Positions 6,848 through 15,938 of a DNA stretch of 64,000 nucleotides are shown piece by piece. The position numbers and the translations under genes are program-made. Source of the stretch: Rs1 sp038900335 (GTDB lineage: Bacteria > Pseudomonadota > Gammaproteobacteria > Pseudomonadales > Balneatricaceae). The stretch is taken from assembly GCA_038900335.1 (NCBI GenBank), contig JBBMRB010000002.1:310001-374000 (forward strand), written 5' to 3'. Under the pieces are notes generated by a model. That model searched no databases. It was not told where the DNA came from and saw only the letters and a list, made by a program, of their open reading frames with translations. Each line of letters opens with the position of its first letter. The first letter of the stretch is position 1.

Positions 6848-8854
6848 CTAATCTAACAGGCCATCAAGTAACTCATCATCAGCGATATTAGGAATAGTCA
6901 CTGTCAGGTTAGGCTCTATTGCCATTGCCCGCTTAATAGCGAAGATAGCACCGTCATTGCGCGCCCAGTTTCTTCTAGATATACCGTTGTTCACATCCCA
7001 ATGTAACATCGATTTTAATCGTCTATCACAATCAGCTGAGCCATCAAGCATCATGCCGAAACCGCCGTTAACTACTTCGCCCCAACCGACACCGCCGCCA
7101 TTGTGGATACTGACCCAGGTAGCGCCTCGAAAGGAGTCGCCAATGACATTGTGAATAGCCATGTCAGCTGTATAGCGAGAACCATCGTTAATATTTGAGG
7201 TCTCTCTATAAGGTGAATCTGTGCCGGAGACATCGTGATGATCACGCCCTAAAATAATAGGTGCCGATATTTTACCGTCTCTGATCGCGTTGTTAAATGC
7301 CTCGGCAATTTTCATACGCCCTTCAGCATCGGCATACAAGATTCTCGCTTGTGAGCCAACCACCATTTTGTTTTCTTTCGCTTCTTTAATCCACAGCAAG
7401 TTATCTTCGATTTGCTCGCGAATCTGATCTGGTGCCTCTACGAGCATCTGCTCTAGCACTTGCGCCGCTATTTGATCAGTGGTATCTAAATCTTTAGGAT
7501 CAGAAGATGAACACACCCATCTAAAAGGGCCAAAGCCGTAATCAAAACACATAGGGCCCATGATATCTTGCACGTAAGATGGGTATTTGAAATTCTCCTC
7601 ATCTTTCATAATATCAGCGCCAGCTCTGCTCGCCTCTAATAAAAAGGCGTTGCCATAATCAAAGAAGTACATGCCTTTCTTGGTCAGCTTATTAATGGCC
7701 TCAACGTGTCTAATTAAGGTGCTTTGCACTTCTTTTTTAAACGCATCCGGCTCATTCGCCATCATCTCGTTAGACTCTTCCAAAGTGTAGCCAACAGGGT
7801 AATAACCACCAGCCCAAGGGTTGTGCAATGAGGTTTGGTCTGATCCTAAATCGATGGTGATGTCTTCAAGAGTAAAGCGCTCCCAAAGATCAACAATGTT
7901 GCCCACATAAGCGATGGATACCGGTACGTTATCAACAATGGCCGATTTGATGCGCTTAATCATCTCATCCATGTTTTCATAGACCTCATCAACCCAACCT
8001 TGCTGATGTCTTTTATAAGCCGCTTTTGGATTGATTTCAGCGATGATACCGATGGTCTTGGCGATAACTGCCGCTTTTGGCTGTGCGCCACTCATACCGC
8101 CTAGCCCAGATGTCACAAAAATTGGCAGCTTTGATTGATCTCTGTCTTTTTGCATTCTCGCGGCGTTTAATACCGTAATCGTGGTACCGTGCACTATCCC
8201 TTGCGGGCCTATGTACATGAACGAGCCAGCTGTCATTTGGCCATATTGAGTGACACCCAATGCACTGAATTTTTCCCAGTCATCAGGTTTTGAATAATTG
8301 GGGATCATCATGCCATTACTCACAACCACTCTTGGTGCATCCTTATGCGATGGATACAGCCCCATAGGGTGGCCTGAGTAAAGCACCAGTGTTTGCTCAT
8401 CATTCATTTGTGCCAAGTATTTCATCGTTAGGCGATATTGCGCCCAGTTTGAAAATACCGAACCATTGCCACCATAAGTGACTAACTCTTCAGGGTGTTG
8501 GGCAATCGCATTGTCTAAGTTATTGCTTAGCATCAGCATAATAGCCGCCGCTTGTTTTGAGTGATGCGGAAAATCATTGATAGACCTAGCGGTAATTTCG
8601 TAGCTCGGCATAAAGCGATACATATATATGCGACCGTACGCTGTCAGCTCTTCGTAAAACTCTTTCGCTAATACATCGTGATGCTGTGTATCGAAGTATC
8701 TGAGCGCATTTTTTATCGCTAGTTTTTTTTCATTCTTATTGAGAATATCTTTGCGATTAGGGGCATGGCTCAAGTTTTCATTGCGCGCTCTTTTAGCCGG
8801 TAACACGCTTGGGATGCCTTCTAAAATGGCGTCTTTAAAATTCATATCACTCAT
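6848..8854 (-). CDS. hutU: Urocanate hydratase, long form
   Basis: It converts urocanate to imidazolonepropionate, the second step of histidine breakdown, with NAD as a tightly bound cofactor. The 668-residue product carries the family segments LVTYGGNGSVFSNWAQYRLT, TAGSFMYIGPQGIVHGT, TSGLGGMSGAQPKAA and NGGGVGWGEVVNGGFG. It is about 110 residues longer than the common bacterial enzyme (near 556 residues) and closer in length to the animal UROC1 type. The extra sequence includes the amino end and internal insertions. The start at 8854 follows AGAGG. It sits between hutG and hutD in the minus-strand hut operon, 19 bases from hutG. Confidence 0.95.
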   Translation of the reverse strand: MSDMNFKDAILEGIPSVLPAKRARNENLSHAPNRKDILNKNEKKLAIKNALRYFDTQHHDVLAKEFYEELTAYGRIYMYRFMPSYEITARSINDFPHHSKQAAAIMLMLSNNLDNAIAQHPEELVTYGGNGSVFSNWAQYRLTMKYLAQMNDEQTLVLYSGHPMGLYPSHKDAPRVVVSNGMMIPNYSKPDDWEKFSALGVTQYGQMTAGSFMYIGPQGIVHGTTITVLNAARMQKDRDQSKLPIFVTSGLGGMSGAQPKAAVIAKTIGIIAEINPKAAYKRHQQGWVDEVYENMDEMIKRIKSAIVDNVPVSIAYVGNIVDLWERFTLEDITIDLGSDQTSLHNPWAGGYYPVGYTLEESNEMMANEPDAFKKEVQSTLIRHVEAINKLTKKGMYFFDYGNAFLLEASRAGADIMKDEENFKYPSYVQDIMGPMCFDYGFGPFRWVCSSSDPKDLDTTDQIAAQVLEQMLVEAPDQIREQIEDNLLWIKEAKENKMVVGSQARILYADAEGRMKIAEAFNNAIRDGKISAPIILGRDHHDVSGTDSPYRETSNINDGSRYTADMAIHNVIGDSFRGATWVSIHNGGGVGWGEVVNGGFGMMLDGSADCDRRLKSMLHWDVNNGISRRNWARNDGAIFAIKRAMAIEPNLTVTIPNIADDELLDGLLD

Positions 8855-8873
8855 TATAAACCTCTAATATTCT

Positions 8874-9689
8874 TTACTTAATGCAAAATGTTTTATTATC
8901 TACTGCTAATAGCGATGTTATAAGTGCCTTTAAAACAGGGCTTAGCTGCTGTTTTTTAGCGTTATCTAATTGATAACCTTCAACATCATCGACAAGGTAG
9001 GTAGCTTGTGACAATTCCAGCTGGATCGCGTGAATATTGTCGTTAGGTTGGCCAAAAGAGCGGGTTATATAACCGCCTTTAAAACGGCCATTGTTGACAT
9101 GGCTATAGGTGCTAGTGGCGACAATATCAGCCAAATTTGCTAATAGGGCTGCAGAGCAACTCGCGCCATCATTGTTACCAAAATTAAAATCAGCTAACAC
9201 GCCATCAAATAACATCGGTACCTGCGCCGCTATGCTGTGGGCATCAAACAAAATGGCATAACCAAACTTGGCTTTAATACGCACAAGCTCGGCCTGTATT
9301 GTGTCGTGATAGCCTTGCCAAATATCCTGCTTAATTTGTTGCTGCTGCGCAGTGCTGTGTTGTTTACCTGCTAAAAACACCGGTTTATCTGCAAATAATA
9401 TCTGCGGAAATAGCCCTGTCGTTTTGCTGCTATACAGCGGTTTATCATCAACTGGGCGATTTAAATCAACCACATATCGTGAGTAATTAGCACTGATAAC
9501 GCTGACACCAAGCGGCTGTAAAAAATCATAGAGCTCGGGGATATACCAATCAGTATCGGGTAGCGCTTGCGCATTAGCTGTTAGCCTTTGCTCCATACCC
9601 GCTAGCAGTGATAAACCTGAGTGCGGCATGCTGACCAGCAGCGGGCTATCACCTTGTGTGAAATTAAAAGGATTATCAATACTAGACAT
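8874..9689 (-). CDS. hutG: N-formylglutamate deformylase
   Basis: It hydrolyses N-formylglutamate to glutamate and formate, the last step of the five-step hut route. The 271-residue protein has family segments such as SMPHSGLSL near the amino end, DWYIPELYDF, and FDAHSIAAQVP with a likely metal-binding DAH. It overlaps hutI by eight bases, which points to translational coupling. Together with hutF in this window it defines the formiminoglutamate-deiminase branch rather than the formamide-releasing one. Confidence 0.93.
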   Translation of the reverse strand: MSSIDNPFNFTQGDSPLLVSMPHSGLSLLAGMEQRLTANAQALPDTDWYIPELYDFLQPLGVSVISANYSRYVVDLNRPVDDKPLYSSKTTGLFPQILFADKPVFLAGKQHSTAQQQQIKQDIWQGYHDTIQAELVRIKAKFGYAILFDAHSIAAQVPMLFDGVLADFNFGNNDGASCSAALLANLADIVATSTYSHVNNGRFKGGYITRSFGQPNDNIHAIQLELSQATYLVDDVEGYQLDNAKKQQLSPVLKALITSLLAVDNKTFCIK

Positions 9690-10905
9690 TAGCCAGCTCC
9701 CCTGCTTTTACCCGCGCTTTGATTAAATCACCGCCCAGCCAATAACATAGCTCACCTGGGCTATCGACTTGCCAGCAGACAAAGTCGGCAACCTTACCCA
9801 CACTTAAATCGCCATGAGTTTGCGCTAAACCTAGTGCTTTCGCTGCATGGCAAGTACTGCCAGCTAGCGCTTCCTCTGGTGTTAAACCAAATAAAGTACA
9901 GGCCATATTCATCATCAATCGCAATGACAGCGCAGGTGATGTTCCAGGGTTAATATCCGTGGCAACAGCCATCGGCACTTGGTATTGGCGCAGTAAATCA
10001 ATCGGTGGTTTTTGCGTTTCTTTTAATACGTAAAATGCACCCGGTAGCAATACTGCCACTGTGCCTGATTTAGCGATCGCTGCAACATCTTGCTCAGTAA
10101 TATATTCTAAATGATCAACTGAAAGCGCATTAAAACTTGCCGCAAGCTCAGTGCCTCCAAGGGGGGATAACTGCTCGGCATGTAGTTTTACTGGTAAGCC
10201 TAAAGATTGTGCGGTTTTGAAATAGCGCTCAACTTGCTGGGTGCTAAAGCCGATGTTTTCACAAAAGGCATCTACTGCATCAGCTAAACCGAGCTGGGCA
10301 ATTTCAGGTAGTAGTCTCTGGCAAAGATAATCAATAAACTCATCTGGCTTACCTGCATACTCTGGCGGCAATGCATGCGCTGCCAAACAGGTAGTTTTTA
10401 TCGTCACCGTTTCAGTTTTGGCCAGCTCACGCGCAACTTGCAGCATTTTTACTTCGTGCTCGAGTGATAAACCATAACCTGATTTAATTTCTAGCGTGGT
10501 GACGCCATCTTTCATCAGTGAATGTAAGCGCCGTTTTGCAGAGTCCAGCAACTGCTGGGCGCTTTCTTCACGGGTAGATTTAACAGAGGAGGCGATACCG
10601 CCGCCATTTTTAGATATTTGCTGATAGCTCACACCATTGAGGCGCTGCTCAAACTCATTGGCACGATTACCACCAAACACCAGATGGCTATGACAATCGA
10701 TTAAACCCGGTGTCACCCAACCGCCTTGTAAATCGATCTCTTGTGTTGCGCTATATTCAGGTAGATCAGCGTGTTTACCGATCCAACAAATACGCTGATC
10801 TTTAACGCCAATTGCAGCGTCATAAATACTGTTATATTCACCATCGACCATGGTTGCGCTATTAAAGCCATACCAAAGTGAATCTAATGCTAGGCTGTTT
10901 TTCAT
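9682..10905 (-). CDS. hutI: Imidazolonepropionase
   Basis: It opens the ring of imidazolonepropionate to give formiminoglutamate. The 407-residue amidohydrolase has the metal-binding stretch LIDCHSHLVFGGNRANEF near the amino end, EIKSGYGLS, KLHAEQ and VATDINPGTSP. The start follows GAGGCG. It lies 86 bases after hutH in the same direction, with a strong hairpin in the gap, and overlaps hutG. Confidence 0.95.
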   Translation of the reverse strand: MKNSLALDSLWYGFNSATMVDGEYNSIYDAAIGVKDQRICWIGKHADLPEYSATQEIDLQGGWVTPGLIDCHSHLVFGGNRANEFEQRLNGVSYQQISKNGGGIASSVKSTREESAQQLLDSAKRRLHSLMKDGVTTLEIKSGYGLSLEHEVKMLQVARELAKTETVTIKTTCLAAHALPPEYAGKPDEFIDYLCQRLLPEIAQLGLADAVDAFCENIGFSTQQVERYFKTAQSLGLPVKLHAEQLSPLGGTELAASFNALSVDHLEYITEQDVAAIAKSGTVAVLLPGAFYVLKETQKPPIDLLRQYQVPMAVATDINPGTSPALSLRLMMNMACTLFGLTPEEALAGSTCHAAKALGLAQTHGDLSVGKVADFVCWQVDSPGELCYWLGGDLIKARVKAGELANV

Positions 10906-10933
10906 ATACGCCTCGTTATATCATTTTAATCGT

Positions 10934-10979
10934 TAAGAGAGCTTCACTCTAAAAACAAAGCTCTCTTAGCCGTTTTTTT
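10934..10979 (+). terminator. Strong hairpin between hutH and hutI, T-run on the plus strand
   Basis: TAAGAGAGCTT (10934-10944) pairs perfectly with AAGCTCTCTTA (10958-10968) and is followed on the plus strand by GCCG and seven T. In that orientation it would end transcription antisense to hutH. On the hut mRNA it would only be a stable intercistronic hairpin without a U-tract. Confidence 0.6.
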
Positions 10980-10991
10980 ATTAGCTATGTT

Positions 10992-12524
10992 TTAGCAGCT
11001 TGGTAGCAAACCTTCTGGCATAAAGCTGTTGTGTACCGCTTGCGCTAGTAAGCTATTTGCGCTTTCAATATCTGTCGCAAAATAACGGTCTTTATCATAA
11101 AAAGGCACACAGGCACGCAACTCTGCTTTTGCCTGTTCAAGTAAGTCTGTTGATTTTAATGGCGCTCTAAAATCAAGGCCCTGTACCGCAGACAGAATTT
11201 CAACGGCTAAGATGCCACGGGTATTTTCAGACATATCTTTTAAACGACGCGCTGCAAAGGTTGCCATCGATACATGATCTTCCTGGTTGGCAGATGTCGG
11301 TAAGCTATCAACTGATGCCGGGTGTGCAAAGGTTTTGTTCTCACTCGCTAGGGCAGCGGCGGTGACTTGTGCAATCATAAAGCCTGAGTTTACGCCGCCA
11401 TTATCAACCAAGAACGGTGGTAATTTACTTAAGCTGCTATCAATTAATAGCGCCATACGGCGCTCAGATAAGCTGCCTATTTCAGCAATCGCTAGGGCCA
11501 AATTATCTGCAGCAAACGCCACCGGCTCAGCATGAAAATTACCACCTGAGATAATATCGCCATCTTCTGCAAACACTAATGGGTTATCTGAAACGGCATT
11601 GGCCTCAACTAATAACGTTTTAGCAGAGTTGCGAATTTGGTCTAAACAAGCACCCATCACTTGTGGCTGACAACGCAGAGAATAAGGATCTTGTACTTTT
11701 TCACAATCGACATGAGAGAGGCTTAGCTCGCTCTCTTGTGTCAATAAATGACGATAAGCAGCAGCGGCATCCATCTGTGTTTGGTGGCCGCGAACTTGAT
11801 GAACACGAGCATCAAACGGTCGACGACTACCTAGTGCCGCCTCAACGGATAGTGAGCCACAAACGATAGCAGAGGCAAATAAATCTTCTGCATGAAACAG
11901 CCCCTCTAGTGCAAATGCGGTAGATGCCTGGGTACCATTAAGCAGTGCAAGGCCTTCTTTTGGCGCCAGTGCGATAGGCTCTATACCGGCAATAGCTAAA
12001 GCTGCATCACCAGAAATAAGCTTACCTTTATAGCGCGCTTGCCCCTCGCCTAACAAAATAGCGCTCATGTGTGCTAAAGGCGCTAAATCACCAGAGGCAC
12101 CAACAGAGCCTTTTTGCGGAATCGTCGGGTAAACTTCTTTGTTAATTAAAGTAATCAGCGCTTCAATCACAGATAGACGAATACCTGAAAAGCCACGTGC
12201 TAGGCTGTTTACTTTTAAGGTCATCATCAGCTTGACAGTATCATCTGTCATCAGCTCACCAATACCTGCTGCGTGTGACAACACAATACTGCGCTGTAAA
12301 ATGCCTAAATCTTCTTCTGCTATTTTGGTATTTGCCAACAAGCCAAAACCGGTATTGATACCATAGACAACACGACCTTGAGCGATCACATCATTGACTA
12401 CCTGCGTGCTGGCATGAATTCCTTTAACGGCACTGGGATCTAGTGACAATTTAACTTTATTACGACTGATTTGACGCAGCTCAGACAACGTCATTTCGCC
12501 AGGATTGATAGTTAATTCAAACAT
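10992..12524 (-). CDS. hutH: Histidine ammonia-lyase
   Basis: It removes ammonia from histidine to give urocanate, the first step of the pathway. The 510-residue protein has the GSVGASGDLAPL stretch in which A143-S144-G145 should cyclise to the MIO cofactor. Other family segments are YGINTGFGLLANT and SSLSKLPPFL. It is the first gene of the minus-strand operon hutH-I-G-U-D. Its promoter region carries a HutC-type operator at 12697-12708. Confidence 0.97.
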   Translation of the reverse strand: MFELTINPGEMTLSELRQISRNKVKLSLDPSAVKGIHASTQVVNDVIAQGRVVYGINTGFGLLANTKIAEEDLGILQRSIVLSHAAGIGELMTDDTVKLMMTLKVNSLARGFSGIRLSVIEALITLINKEVYPTIPQKGSVGASGDLAPLAHMSAILLGEGQARYKGKLISGDAALAIAGIEPIALAPKEGLALLNGTQASTAFALEGLFHAEDLFASAIVCGSLSVEAALGSRRPFDARVHQVRGHQTQMDAAAAYRHLLTQESELSLSHVDCEKVQDPYSLRCQPQVMGACLDQIRNSAKTLLVEANAVSDNPLVFAEDGDIISGGNFHAEPVAFAADNLALAIAEIGSLSERRMALLIDSSLSKLPPFLVDNGGVNSGFMIAQVTAAALASENKTFAHPASVDSLPTSANQEDHVSMATFAARRLKDMSENTRGILAVEILSAVQGLDFRAPLKSTDLLEQAKAELRACVPFYDKDRYFATDIESANSLLAQAVHNSFMPEGLLPSC

Positions 12525-12696
12525 AAATAAGGTGCTCCGCAGTGTTTGTTATTTTTTAATAACAGCCATTGTTAACGTTATTAGTAATGCACTTTGCCAG
12601 TGAATTACGTTTATTCATCACTTATCGATCAGATAATTGGCAACCTAAGCGTTTAAATAAGTGAGCTATTAAATTAATGTGATTTTTTGAGTATAC

Positions 12697-12708
12697 ATGT
12701 ATATACAA
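12697..12708. promoter_or_regulatory. HutC-type operator upstream of hutH
   Basis: The sequence ATGTATATACAA matches, with one change, the palindrome TTGTATATACAA found before hutF. The longer context GTATACATGTATATAC contains a possible minus-strand -10 (TATACT), so a bound repressor would block hutH transcription. GntR/HutC proteins bind such TGTATATACA palindromes in other bacteria. Confidence 0.7.
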
Positions 12709-12769
12709 CCAAAACAACAATAAAAATGATTTTAATTAACGCATGTTTTAAATTTTTAAAATGGATGAA

Positions 12770-12799
12770 ATGACAATGATCTCAAACGGTCATTGTCAT
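12770..12799 (-). terminator. Hairpin after hutC
   Basis: ATGACAATGA (12770-12779) pairs perfectly with TCATTGTCAT (12790-12799), followed on the minus strand by a short T-run. It probably separates hutC from the hutH promoter. Confidence 0.6.
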
Positions 12800-12820
12800 C
12801 AATAATAAAAGAGCGTGTAT

Positions 12821-13579
12821 TTAGCTTCTGCCAAAGTGACCGAAAAGTTGAAACCTAGAACCTGGCGAGACTAAGCGTGCCGTGCTGATCAGCTGCCCTT
12901 GCGACCAAGTGCGACGCTTGATTTGTAAGCACGGTGAATTTTTTTCTATCTGTAATAACTCGCACTCTTTAGCATTAATTGTTACCGCCTCCACTAAATG
13001 CTCACCCTCTGTCAAAGGTGCTATTTTCATCAAGTAGTCATAAGCGGTGATATGCTGGAAGTTTTGCTTATCATAATCCGGCACTAGGCTGGCATTAACA
13101 ACCCGGTATTCTATTTGAATAGGCAACTCGTTTTCAAAGTGCAGAATAACCGAGCGATATATTTTATCATTGGTGCGCACTCCAAGGCTCATCGCCTCTT
13201 CAATGTTGGCAAGTGCGTTGGACATCTCAAGTAACTGCGCTCTGTGTTGATGGCCGCGAGCTTTAATTTCATCGGCGATATCACGTACTTCAAACAGTGC
13301 CGACTTAGACTTTTTTGGCGCAACAAAAGTCCCTACTCCCTGCTGCCTAACTAATACACCTTCTGTGGTTAGCTCGCGCAGCGCGCGGTTTACCGTCATC
13401 CTGCTAATATTCAGTGCTTTAACTATGTCGGGTTCTGAGGGGATTCTATCACCCGCTTGCCATTGTCCAGCGCTTACTTTTTCCAAGATCGCCTTTTTAA
13501 CTTTAGCGTATATTGGTGCGGGCGAATCATCGACTGACTGAGATAAGCTCTTCATCATATTTTTGACTTTCTCTGTCAT
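12821..13579 (-). CDS. hutC: HutC-type GntR repressor of histidine utilisation
   Basis: This is a GntR/UTRA-family repressor that normally releases DNA when urocanate is bound. The winged helix covers about residues 20-80 (PSEPDIVKALNISRMTVNRA), and the UTRA ligand domain fills the rest, ending RLVSPGSRFQLFGHF. I chose the ATG at 13579 because AGGT precedes it; the frame also opens 11 codons upstream at 13612. It is divergent from hutF, and the palindrome at 13693-13704 between them suggests control of hutF and of itself. Confidence 0.92.
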   Translation of the reverse strand: MTEKVKNMMKSLSQSVDDSPAPIYAKVKKAILEKVSAGQWQAGDRIPSEPDIVKALNISRMTVNRALRELTTEGVLVRQQGVGTFVAPKKSKSALFEVRDIADEIKARGHQHRAQLLEMSNALANIEEAMSLGVRTNDKIYRSVILHFENELPIQIEYRVVNASLVPDYDKQNFQHITAYDYLMKIAPLTEGEHLVEAVTINAKECELLQIEKNSPCLQIKRRTWSQGQLISTARLVSPGSRFQLFGHFGRS

Positions 13580-13692
13580 TTTATTACCTAAATAAAGGGT
13601 TCTGGCCAACATTAACGATGCAAATTATACCCAGTAACTAGGCAGTATCATAGTTTTAGCCGGTTGATGAGTTGTATTTTACAAAAAACAGG

Positions 13693-13704
13693 TTGTATAT
13701 ACAA
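13693..13704. promoter_or_regulatory. HutC-type operator upstream of hutF
   Basis: TTGTATATACAA is a perfect 12-base palindrome. It overlaps a possible -35 (TTGTAT, 13693-13698) that lies 18 bases from a -10-like TATACT (13717-13722). It sits between divergent hutC and hutF, so one site could serve both. Confidence 0.75.
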
Positions 13705-13752
13705 GAAAGATTATTTTATACTAATCAGTATATAATTTATGAGTATACTTTC

Positions 13753-15123
13753 ATGGCTAACTATATATATTTTGCTAAGCAAGCCTTTCTCGCGCAAAGC
13801 TGGTCCAACAACGTACGCTTTGAAGTCAGTGACGGCTTGATTACATCCATTACCACAAACACCACGGCACAGGGCGCTATTGAACTAACTGGCCCTGTTG
13901 TGCCCAGTATTGCCAACTTACACTCCCATGCTTTTCAACGGGCGATGGCAGGGTTAGCAGAAGTATGCTTAAACCCAAATGACAGCTTTTGGAGCTGGCG
14001 CGAGCTAATGTACAAGATGGTACAAAAGCTAACCCCTGATGATGTTTGCGTTATTGCTAAGCAACTATATATAGACATGCTTAAAGGCGGTTATAGCCAA
14101 GTGGCCGAATTTCACTACTTACATCATCAAAGTGATGGCACGCACTACAATCAGCTTAACGAAATGGCCACGCAGTTAGTACAAGCTGCTGATACAGCAG
14201 GCCTTGGTATTACGCTACTACCGGTGCTCTATAGTTATTCAGGCTTTGCAGCAAAGGCGCCAAGCGATGGCCAGCGCCGCTTTATTAACAGCACAGAGCA
14301 ATATTTACAGCTACATCAAAGCTGTGAGCAAGCAGTGCAGCACAACCCGATGCATCAATTAGGTGTTTGCTTTCACTCACTACGCGCTGTCACTAAAACA
14401 CAAATTGAAGAAGTATTGAGTCACACCTCAAAAAATATCCCTATCCACATTCATATTGCTGAGCAACAAAAAGAAGTTCTAGATTGCCTAGCTTGGAGCG
14501 GGCAGAGACCGATTCAGTGGCTCGCTAATGAAATAGGCTTAAATGAAAGATGGTGCCTAATACATGCCACTCATCTTACGGGTGATGAGCGACTAGCAAT
14601 CACCAGTAACCAAGTAGTGGCAGGTTTGTGCCCTACTACTGAGGCCAACCTAGGTGATGGTATATTCCCAGCAACAGACTTTATTAAAGAGCAAGGGCGC
14701 TGGGGTGTTGGCTCTGATAGCAATGTTACACTTTGTATTACCGAAGAATTAAGAGTGCTAGAATATGGCCAGCGCTTGCGTGATCAACAGCGCAACCGCT
14801 TGTATGATGACCAGCAAAAGCACATTGGCGATTTTTTATACACACAGGCACTAGCAGGTGGCAACCATGCAACACAGGTCAAGTTAGGCTTAGAGGTAGG
14901 CCATAGAGCTGACTTTATCGTGCTTGATCATAAAAACCCATTTATTGCAGCCAGCAACAATGAAGACATTTTTAACCGCTGGATATTTGCCTGCAATGAA
15001 AACATTATCCGCCATGTCTATGTCGCTGGTAAGCCAGTTATAACCGATTTCAAACACAGCGAAGAAGAAACCGCTAGCGCTGAGTTTACTGCATTATTAA
15101 AGCGCTTATTTAAAAATTCTTAA
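13753..15123 (+). CDS. hutF: Formimidoylglutamate deiminase
   Basis: It converts formiminoglutamate to N-formylglutamate plus ammonia, feeding HutG. It is an amidohydrolase with the metal motif NLHSHAFQRAMAG near the amino end, HIHIAEQQKE, LIHATHL and WGVGSDSN. I chose the ATG at 13753 (MANYIYFAKQAFLAQSW, 456 residues). The 27 extra codons upstream run through the promoter and operator and are not protein-like. It is divergent from hutC. Confidence 0.93.
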   Translation: MANYIYFAKQAFLAQSWSNNVRFEVSDGLITSITTNTTAQGAIELTGPVVPSIANLHSHAFQRAMAGLAEVCLNPNDSFWSWRELMYKMVQKLTPDDVCVIAKQLYIDMLKGGYSQVAEFHYLHHQSDGTHYNQLNEMATQLVQAADTAGLGITLLPVLYSYSGFAAKAPSDGQRRFINSTEQYLQLHQSCEQAVQHNPMHQLGVCFHSLRAVTKTQIEEVLSHTSKNIPIHIHIAEQQKEVLDCLAWSGQRPIQWLANEIGLNERWCLIHATHLTGDERLAITSNQVVAGLCPTTEANLGDGIFPATDFIKEQGRWGVGSDSNVTLCITEELRVLEYGQRLRDQQRNRLYDDQQKHIGDFLYTQALAGGNHATQVKLGLEVGHRADFIVLDHKNPFIAASNNEDIFNRWIFACNENIIRHVYVAGKPVITDFKHSEEETASAEFTALLKRLFKNS

Positions 15124-15158
15124 TTTGATTAAGTGATCTAACTCGCTCATCCAATGAC

Positions 15159-15195
15159 ACCCATACTATTTGCTTACTGTGCCTCTAGTATGGGT
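15159..15195. terminator. Convergent hairpin between hutF and argO
   Basis: ACCCATACTA (15159-15168) pairs perfectly with TAGTATGGGT (15186-15195). It lies between two converging genes and probably ends both transcripts, although the T-tract is weak. Confidence 0.5.
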
Positions 15196-15215
15196 TAGCT
15201 TTATAAAGTGGATGA

Positions 15216-15827
15216 TTACATCACACCATAAATTAAAAACCCTGCAATCACCCACATGGTAGAGCCCACTAGAAAATCGAGCTTTTGCCAGCTTTTAGGG
15301 CTTTTAAACCAAGGCGCTAACGCCTTACCACCGACAACTAATACCGAAAACCACAGCAGTGAAGAAATACTGGCACCTAGTGCAAATAACAGTGATTGAT
15401 TGCCCGGTAATTTCCCGCCAATACTACCTAATAAAATCACTGTATCTAAATAGACATGCGGGTTGAGTAAACTCAGCGCTGCGGTGGTTACAACTGCGCT
15501 TAGCAAGGTCATTTTTTTTACACTATTGACATCTAAACCACTGGGTTTAAGTACTCTTCGAAATGCAATGGCGCCATATACTAATAAAAAGGCTGCACCA
15601 AAATAGCTGGCAGCATCAATCAATATCGGCATATCTTTAATCAATACTCCTAAACCAAGCACGCCACTAAAAATTAAAATCATATCGATAACAGCGCAAA
15701 CCATACCAATAACTAAAGCATGTTGGCCGCGTATAGCATGGCTGAGTACAAAGGCGTTTTGCGAGCCTATGGCCATGATTAAACTAGCGCCAACACCTAA
15801 CCCTTTTATGAATGGAAAAACCCACAT
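15216..15827 (-). CDS. argO: LysE/ArgO-family basic amino acid exporter
   Basis: This 203-residue inner-membrane protein exports arginine or lysine. It has the LysE-superfamily pattern of about six hydrophobic segments, with GSQNAFVLSHAIRGQ after the first and SLLNPHVYLDTVILLGSIGG in the middle, both close to the ArgO signature. It is divergent from an ArgP-like regulator, the classic arrangement in which ArgP activates argO when arginine or lysine is high. Lysine versus arginine specificity cannot be read from sequence. Confidence 0.85.
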   Translation of the reverse strand: MWVFPFIKGLGVGASLIMAIGSQNAFVLSHAIRGQHALVIGMVCAVIDMILIFSGVLGLGVLIKDMPILIDAASYFGAAFLLVYGAIAFRRVLKPSGLDVNSVKKMTLLSAVVTTAALSLLNPHVYLDTVILLGSIGGKLPGNQSLLFALGASISSLLWFSVLVVGGKALAPWFKSPKSWQKLDFLVGSTMWVIAGFLIYGVM

Positions 15828-15938
15828 CGTTCAATACCTTATGCATTATTTAAAGAAATGCACTATGCTTACAAATCAAACATAAGTAAAATTAACTTTT
15901 TTTAATATCGATTAATTAAATTAATATAAAGGTTTTAA

